Of a stretch of DNA of 64,000 bases, positions 59,064 through 64,000 are shown in pieces. Source of the stretch: Flavobacterium bernardetii (GTDB lineage: Bacteria > Bacteroidota > Bacteroidia > Flavobacteriales > Flavobacteriaceae); contig NZ_JAANOQ010000006.1 in the NCBI RefSeq assembly GCF_011305415.1, positions 62,001 through 126,000 on the forward strand. Direction: 5' to 3'. The first letter of the stretch is position 1. Each line of letters begins with the position of its first letter. The notes below the pieces were generated by a model. That model had not been told where the DNA came from. It ran no database searches and was given only the letters and a program-made list of their open reading frames with translations. The translations under genes were made by a program, and so were the position numbers.

Positions 59064-59098
59064 AATCCCAAATCCCAAATCCCAAATCCCAAATCGTA
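59064..59098. repeat. Five seven-base units before the lrp stop codon
   Basis: AATCCCA four times, then AATCGTA, in exact seven-base register, ending two bases from the stop codon of the minus-strand Lrp gene. Confidence 0.75.
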
Positions 59099-59100
59099 AA

Positions 59101-59571
59101 TTATAATTGTATTTGTCTTTCTATTTGTTGCTCCAATGAAATATAAGTTTCTGTTCTAGAAACGCCATTGATGCTTTGAATTTTTTGGTTTAATAATTGC
59201 ATCAAATGTTCGTTATCTCTGCAAATAATTTTGGTTAAGATACTCCAATTTCCCGTGGTATAATGCGATTCTAAAACTTCTGGAATTTTTTTCAATTCTT
59301 TCACCACATCAGGATTATTGGAAGCTTTTTCTAAATATATTCCAATAAAAGCCATCGTTTTATAACCCAAAACTTTATTGTCTACTACATATTTCGAACC
59401 AGAAATTACGCCAGCTTGTTCTAATTTTTTCAAACGTTGATGAATCGCCGCACCTGAAATTCCGAGTTTATTTGCAATTTGAAGAATCGGTTTTCTGGCA
59501 TCTTCCATTAAGTTACGAAGAATTTCTTTGTCAATTCCGTCAATTTCAATTTGTAAGTGATTTATCTTCAT
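59101..59571 (-). CDS. Lrp/AsnC-family transcriptional regulator
   Basis: Product of 156 residues: N-terminal helix-turn-helix (about 10-60, Ile-Asp-Lys-Glu-Ile-Leu-Arg-Asn-Leu, Leu-Gly-Ile-Ser-Gly-Ala-Ala-Ile-His-Gln-Arg-Leu) and a C-terminal ligand-binding RAM domain (His-Tyr-Thr-Thr-Gly-Asn-Trp-Ser near 100). Such proteins sense amino acids. It lies 75 bp after a saccharopine dehydrogenase family gene on the same strand, so it may respond to lysine-related compounds, which is inference. Confidence 0.9.
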   Translation of the reverse strand: MKINHLQIEIDGIDKEILRNLMEDARKPILQIANKLGISGAAIHQRLKKLEQAGVISGSKYVVDNKVLGYKTMAFIGIYLEKASNNPDVVKELKKIPEVLESHYTTGNWSILTKIICRDNEHLMQLLNQKIQSINGVSRTETYISLEQQIERQIQL

Positions 59572-59646
59572 AGCTTATAATTTTAAATAAAAAATCCGAA
59601 ATAAGTTACTATTTCGGATTAAAGTTATGAAATTTATTTAAATCTA

Positions 59647-61008
59647 TTACATAGAATAATTATATCCAAAATAAGGCACTTCGAATTCTTTAAATAAAAC
59701 ACCGTACGCTTCTAGTTCTTTTAAAATAGGTTCGTACACTTCTTTTGAAATTGGTAATTGTACGCCAGCCGTAGTAATTTCTCCATTTAATATTTTTAAG
59801 GCTGCGATAGCAACAGGTAAACCAACTGTTTTAGCCATTGCCGTATAGGTTTGATCGTCTCCTAAACAAACCATTGTAGAATCTATTTGTTTTTCTTCGC
59901 CATTGATTTCGTATCCAAATTTATGATACATCACAATCATGTCTTTATCATCAGATTGTAACGTCCATTTGTCAGCTAGTATTTTTTCTAACATTTGTGC
60001 TGGAGTGGCATTTTTTAAACCTGAAATTGCGGTTTTACTTAATAAATCTAGTTCTAATAATTTATCCCAAATAACATCATCTTGGTCGATTTTTAATTGA
60101 TGTCTGAATTTAATTTCTACAGAATCTGTTGGATGATAAGGTAAAAATAAATTCACAAACTCTCTATTACTCATGGTTTCAGAATCGTCCACGATAAATG
60201 TATCGTCTGTCATTCCTAATTGCACAAAAACGTCCCAAGCCTTTGAAAATCCTACTCTTCTAATGGTTCCGCGATAACATGTTTTGGTATCATCCAAACC
60301 ATATATTTCACGATATTTTAAAGAATCTCTATTCGCGTAAGCTTCAAATCTTCCGAAACCATCTACTTCTAAAAACTCTGTTCTTCTGAACAATTTATTA
60401 TATGGAATGTATTTATATTTTCCTTCTTGTATGAATTTTGCAGCACCACCTTGTCCGGCTAAAACTACATTTCTTGGATTCCAAGTAAATTTGTAATTCC
60501 ATAAATTGTTATCACTTTCTGGAGCTACTAATCCTCCACAAAACGATTCGAAAAGAATGATTTTTCCACCTTCGCTTTTGATTTCGTCCATAATTTTCAT
60601 GGCACTCATGTGGTCTATCCCTGGATCTAAACCAATTTCGTTCATTAAAACGATATTGTTTTCTTTCGCCACAGCGTCTAAAGCTTGCATTTCTGCACTG
60701 ATATAAGAAGCAGTAACCATATGTTTTTTAAACAAAACACAGTCTTTTGCCACTTCAATATGCATGTGAGCTGGCAACATAGAAATGACTACATCTGCTT
60801 GTTGAATTTCTTGTTTTCTTTGGTCGGCATTAAAAACATCAAAAGAAATGGCTCTTGAATTTTTATGATTTCCCGTTTTCTTTTTGGCTAAATCTTCAGA
60901 CAAATCACCAATGGTAACAAATAAATTTTCTGCTTCCGACTTGTCTAATAAATACTTTATAAGTGAAGAAGCAGATCTTCCTGCTCCTATTATTAAAATC
61001 TTTCTCAT
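59647..61008 (-). CDS. Saccharopine dehydrogenase family protein
   Basis: Product of 453 residues. The NAD(P)-binding motif Ile-Gly-Ala-Gly-Arg-Ser-Ala-Ser is at 6-13; His-Met-Val-Thr-Ala-Ser-Tyr, Glu-Ile-Gly-Leu-Asp-Pro-Gly-Ile-Asp-His-Met (about 127-137) and Ser-Phe-Cys-Gly-Gly-Leu-Val-Ala-Pro-Glu-Ser are the family signatures of the glutamate-forming enzyme (Lys9 type). It interconverts saccharopine and aminoadipate semialdehyde plus glutamate, a step of lysine breakdown in bacteria. Whether a lysine-ketoglutarate reductase exists elsewhere cannot be seen. Confidence 0.88.
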   Translation of the reverse strand: MRKILIIGAGRSASSLIKYLLDKSEAENLFVTIGDLSEDLAKKKTGNHKNSRAISFDVFNADQRKQEIQQADVVISMLPAHMHIEVAKDCVLFKKHMVTASYISAEMQALDAVAKENNIVLMNEIGLDPGIDHMSAMKIMDEIKSEGGKIILFESFCGGLVAPESDNNLWNYKFTWNPRNVVLAGQGGAAKFIQEGKYKYIPYNKLFRRTEFLEVDGFGRFEAYANRDSLKYREIYGLDDTKTCYRGTIRRVGFSKAWDVFVQLGMTDDTFIVDDSETMSNREFVNLFLPYHPTDSVEIKFRHQLKIDQDDVIWDKLLELDLLSKTAISGLKNATPAQMLEKILADKWTLQSDDKDMIVMYHKFGYEINGEEKQIDSTMVCLGDDQTYTAMAKTVGLPVAIAALKILNGEITTAGVQLPISKEVYEPILKELEAYGVLFKEFEVPYFGYNYSM

Positions 61009-61129
61009 TGTTTCTTTGAAATATCACACGAAGGTAATAAAATGTTGTATTTCTAAAAAATAAAACCATGAATTTATAAAAAAAGTTGTTTTGAAGTTTA
61101 TTACATTTGTGCTAAATTTAAATAAATCC

Positions 61130-61513
61130 ATGGAAAAGAAGATTTTATTAGCCGCATGTATATTAGGGTTTTTAGCCATTATTTTTGGCGCTTTTGGCGC
61201 ACATGCTTTAAAGAAAGTATTAACTCCAGAACAATTAATTTCTTTTGAAACTGGTGTGAAATATCAAATGTATCACGCTTTATTCCTATTATTTATTGGA
61301 ATGACACAAATAATAACTTTAAAAGAGAAAGCCGTTTTGTTTTATTTGGTTTTGGTTGGCGTTTTATTTTTTTCGGGTTCGATTTACATTTTAACAACAA
61401 GTACGATTACTGGAATTAAATCTAAAATAATTGGACCAATCACTCCAATCGGTGGTTTATTTCTAATCCTTTCTTGGGGATATTTATTTTACGCAATTTT
61501 AATGAAAAAATAA
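61130..61513 (+). CDS. DUF423 membrane protein
   Basis: About 127 residues from the ATG at 61130; a TTG upstream at 61091 would run over the -7 box TACATTTG at 61102-61109. Four membrane helices and the DUF423 signature Phe-Gly-Ala-Phe-Gly-Ala-His-Ala-Leu-Lys (about 18-27), then Tyr-Gln-Met-Tyr-His-Ala-Leu. These small inner-membrane proteins are widespread; their function is unknown. Confidence 0.9.
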   Translation: MEKKILLAACILGFLAIIFGAFGAHALKKVLTPEQLISFETGVKYQMYHALFLLFIGMTQIITLKEKAVLFYLVLVGVLFFSGSIYILTTSTITGIKSKIIGPITPIGGLFLILSWGYLFYAILMKK

Positions 61514-61586
61514 CAGAAATCGTTTATTTGTCAAATTATTGTTTAATTTTGCACTTTAGATAAAAGCAACATAACTTATTTATTTT

Positions 61587-63212
61587 ATGAATACATACGA
61601 TCAATCTACGAAATCGATTTCGTTAGAAAAATATGGAATCAAAAATGTTAAAGAAATCGTTTACAATCCGTCATACGATTTATTATATGACGAAGAATTA
61701 AGCGACAAACTACAAGGCTTTGAAAAAGGACAATTAACTGAACTTGGTGCGGTTAATGTAATGACTGGTGAATTCACGGGTCGTTCTCCTAAAGATAAAT
61801 ACATTGTTAAAGATGCTACAACGGAAAACACAATTTGGTGGAATTCTGAAAAAGCAGTTAACGATAACAAACCTATCTCAACTGACACTTGGAATGCTTT
61901 AAAAGAAACTACTGTTTCACAATTATCTGAAAAAAGATTATTTGTGGTAGATGCTTTTTGTGGCGCAAATGAAAACACACGTTTAAAAGTGCGTTTCATT
62001 ATGGAAGTGGCATGGCAAGCACATTTTGTGACTAATATGTTTATTAGACCAACTGCTGAAGAATTAATGACATTTGGTGAACCAGATTTCGTTGTAATGA
62101 ATGGTTCAAAAACTTCTTTTAAAGATTTTGCCGCTCATAATTTAAATTCTGAAGTATATGTAGCTTTCAACTTAACAGAAAAAATTCAGTTAATAGGTGG
62201 AACTTGGTATGGTGGTGAAATGAAAAAAGGCTTATTTGCCTTAATGAATTACTACTTACCTTTACAAGGAATTTCTTCTATGCACTGTTCTGCAAATAAA
62301 GGAAAAGATGGCGATGTTGCTGTTTTCTTCGGATTATCAGGAACAGGAAAAACCACTTTATCTACAGATCCAAAACGTGAATTAATCGGTGACGATGAGC
62401 ACGGTTGGGATAACGATGGTGTTTTCAACTTCGAAGGTGGATGTTATGCAAAAACTATCGATTTAAGCAAAGAAAACGAACCAGACATTTTTAATGCGAT
62501 TCGTAAAGATGCGTTATTAGAAAATGTAACCGTAGATGCTAACGGAAAAATTGACTTCAAAGACGGTTCAGTAACACAAAACACTCGTGTTTCTTACCCA
62601 ATTTACCATATTGACAATATTGTTAAACCAGTTTCTAAAGCTGGTCACGCCAATAAAGTTATCTTTTTAACAGCAGATGCTTTCGGAGTTATGCCTCCAG
62701 TATCTAAGTTAACTCCAGAACAAACTAAATATTACTTCTTATCAGGTTTTACTGCTAAATTAGCGGGAACGGAAAGAGGTGTTACACAACCAGAACCAAC
62801 GTTTTCTGCTTGTTTCGGAAAAGCTTTTTTAACTTTACACCCAACAAAATACGGAGAAGAGTTAGTAAAGAAAATGGAAGAACATAAAGCAACTGCTTAT
62901 ATGGTAAACACAGGTTGGAACGGAACTGGAAAACGTATTTCTATTAAAGACACTCGTGCTATTATCGATGCGATTTTAGATGGTTCTATTGAAAATGCTG
63001 AAACTACAGTTGTACCAACATTCAACTTTGTAGTTCCTACATCATTAAACAATGTAGATTCAAACATATTAGATCCAAGAAACACTTATGCTGATGCTTC
63101 TGAATGGACCACTAAAGCGGAAGATTTAGCTGGAAGATTCATTAAGAACTTTGTACAATATACAGATAATGAAGAAGGTGCTGCCTTAGTAAACGCAGGT
63201 CCGAAATTATAA
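61587..63212 (+). CDS. pckA: Phosphoenolpyruvate carboxykinase (ATP)
   Basis: Product of 541 residues, standard length. The ATP-binding P-loop is [11 protein letters not shown] (about 249-259), followed by Ile-Gly-Asp-Asp-Glu-His-Gly-Trp, and the Arg-Ser-Pro-Lys-Asp-Lys motif is near 63. It converts oxaloacetate to phosphoenolpyruvate, the entry to gluconeogenesis. The promoter is TAATTTTG at 61544-61551, and a terminator follows. Confidence 0.96.
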   Translation: MNTYDQSTKSISLEKYGIKNVKEIVYNPSYDLLYDEELSDKLQGFEKGQLTELGAVNVMTGEFTGRSPKDKYIVKDATTENTIWWNSEKAVNDNKPISTDTWNALKETTVSQLSEKRLFVVDAFCGANENTRLKVRFIMEVAWQAHFVTNMFIRPTAEELMTFGEPDFVVMNGSKTSFKDFAAHNLNSEVYVAFNLTEKIQLIGGTWYGGEMKKGLFALMNYYLPLQGISSMHCSANKGKDGDVAVFFGLSGTGKTTLSTDPKRELIGDDEHGWDNDGVFNFEGGCYAKTIDLSKENEPDIFNAIRKDALLENVTVDANGKIDFKDGSVTQNTRVSYPIYHIDNIVKPVSKAGHANKVIFLTADAFGVMPPVSKLTPEQTKYYFLSGFTAKLAGTERGVTQPEPTFSACFGKAFLTLHPTKYGEELVKKMEEHKATAYMVNTGWNGTGKRISIKDTRAIIDAILDGSIENAETTVVPTFNFVVPTSLNNVDSNILDPRNTYADASEWTTKAEDLAGRFIKNFVQYTDNEEGAALVNAGPKL

Positions 63213-63238
63213 AAGCATAAACAACCAAAACACTACTT

Positions 63239-63273
63239 AAAAAACGTCTTGAACATTTCAAGGCGTTTTTTTT
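63239..63273 (+). terminator. Terminator after pckA
   Basis: AAAAACGTCTTGAA pairs with TTCAAGGCGTTTTT (one G-T wobble), followed by eight T. Confidence 0.88.
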
Positions 63274-63305
63274 GTGACTACAAAAAAAACATAAATACAT
63301 AAAAA

Positions 63306-63329
63306 AAAGCGTTCATTTCTGAACGCTTT
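63306..63329 (-). terminator. Terminator of the hemD transcript
   Basis: AAAGCGTTCA and TGAACGCTTT form a 10-bp stem; on the minus strand a run of T follows. It lies 22 bp after the stop codon of the minus-strand gene. Confidence 0.85.
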
Positions 63330-63351
63330 ATATATTTTAAAATAAAGTGAA

Positions 63352-64000
63352 TTACTTTCCTTTATTAACTTCTGCTACATATTTTTCTAATGCGCCTGTC
63401 ATAGATGGTGTTCCAGGTGCTGGAGCCATGATATCTACTCTTAAGCCGTGATCTAAAGCTTCTTTTTGAGTTGTAGGTCCAAATACCGCAATACGCGTAT
63501 TGTTTTGCTCAAAATTCGGGAAATTCTTAAATAACGATTTAATTCCAGTTGGACTAAAGAAGGCTAGTACATCGTAATATACGTCTTTTAAATCCGTTAA
63601 ATCACTCATTACTGTGCGATAGAAAATTCCTTGCTTCCAATCTACTTTTAAACCATCAAGTGTTTGTGGCACATCATGATTCAACTGATCTGTATTTGGT
63701 AATAAAAACTTTTCGTCTTTATACTTCTTAATCAGCGGAGCCAAATCAACAAAATCTTTCTGACCGACATAAATTTTACGTTTTCTGTACACCACATATT
63801 TTTGCAAATAAAATGCAACAGCTTCCGATTGACAAAAATATTTTAAATCCTCAGGAATTTTATATCTCATTTCTTCAGCTACTCTAAAAAAATGATCTAC
63901 TGAGTTTTTACTAGTAAATATAATTGCAGTAAAATTATTTAAATCGATTTTCTGAACTCTAATTTCTTTTGCCGAAACGCCTTCCACATGAATAAAAGGT
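63352..64000 (-). CDS. hemD: Uroporphyrinogen-III synthase, 5' part missing
   Basis: The frame is open to the end of the window. The first in-frame start-like codon inside the window is a GTG at 63987, but the preceding codons continue a typical sequence (Pro-Phe-Ile-His-Val-Glu-Gly-Val-Ser-Ala-Lys-Glu), so the gene begins beyond 64000. Family features are Phe-Thr-Ser-Lys-Asn-Ser-Val near the start of the visible part, Phe-Phe-Ser-Pro-Thr-Gly-Ile near 143 and Phe-Gly-Pro-Thr-Thr-Gln near 168. The enzyme closes the tetrapyrrole ring in heme synthesis. Confidence 0.85.
   Translation of the reverse strand, partial: PFIHVEGVSAKEIRVQKIDLNNFTAIIFTSKNSVDHFFRVAEEMRYKIPEDLKYFCQSEAVAFYLQKYVVYRKRKIYVGQKDFVDLAPLIKKYKDEKFLLPNTDQLNHDVPQTLDGLKVDWKQGIFYRTVMSDLTDLKDVYYDVLAFFSPTGIKSLFKNFPNFEQNNTRIAVFGPTTQKEALDHGLRVDIMAPAPGTPSMTGALEKYVAEVNKGK

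Overview
The window looks like chromosomal DNA of a flavobacterium (Bacteroidota, Flavobacteriaceae, probably Flavobacterium or a close relative). The evidence is very AT-rich DNA, repeated TAnnTTTG -7 promoter boxes without Shine-Dalgarno sequences, type IX secretion (T9SS) C-terminal sorting domains, a lipoprotein with a Cys-Ser-Lys-Asp-Asp-Glu surface-export signal, Bacteroidota-type FtsX/DUF3098, RpoN and an unusually long LeuRS, and a lycopene cyclase. No prophage, plasmid or CRISPR array is visible; most genes are housekeeping, with islands of accessory surface functions.

Layout. 1-4900: an orphan LuxR-type response regulator, an outer-membrane protein and a large secreted adhesin-like protein, joined by a 17-bp box TTACGG-N5-CCGTAA. 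Three of the boxes each sit at a fixed distance before a ~60-nt small RNA (5' hairpin with a G-rich loop, then a strong terminator). 4900-17300: metal uptake: feoA-feoB-small Cys-rich protein, a DtxR-type regulator with a ZIP transporter and a divergent TonB receptor whose -7 box lies inside a palindrome, and a heme locus (DUF6607-like protein, HmuR-like receptor, HmuY). 17300-25200: PAS protein, thioesterase, lycopene cyclase, bacilliredoxin, PlsC, acyl-ACP desaturase, HD hydrolase, glutamate dehydrogenase. 25400-30430: an outer-membrane protein and three T9SS cargo proteins, two with nearly identical sorting domains.

30530-45630: mostly housekeeping (LuxE-like protein, TatD, acyltransferase, asparaginase, tRNA-Ser, rpoN, asnS, frr, pyrH, truB, uppP), interrupted by a GIY-YIG nuclease gene bracketed by an inverted pair of related hairpins, a ParE/RelE-type toxin-antitoxin pair, and palindromic REP-like repeats, one of them inside a coding gene. 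45700-52980: histidine kinase, GH19 chitinase with T9SS signal, LuxR response regulator, a repeat-rich adhesin-like protein and a secreted protein; two of these genes share an upstream element ACCCCTGAAAAC at identical spacing from a GAATTTT box. 53000-64000: DUF3098, ftsX, leuS, a Zn-peptidase, Lrp, saccharopine dehydrogenase family protein, DUF423, pckA and a hemD that runs off the end.

The most unusual signals are (1) the response-regulator box plus tandem small RNAs, (2) the GIY-YIG gene with hairpins whose stems differ by compensatory changes, (3) several intergenic gaps built from seven-base tandem repeats of unrelated sequence, and (4) the ACCCCTGAAAAC element in the two-component/chitinase/adhesin locus.
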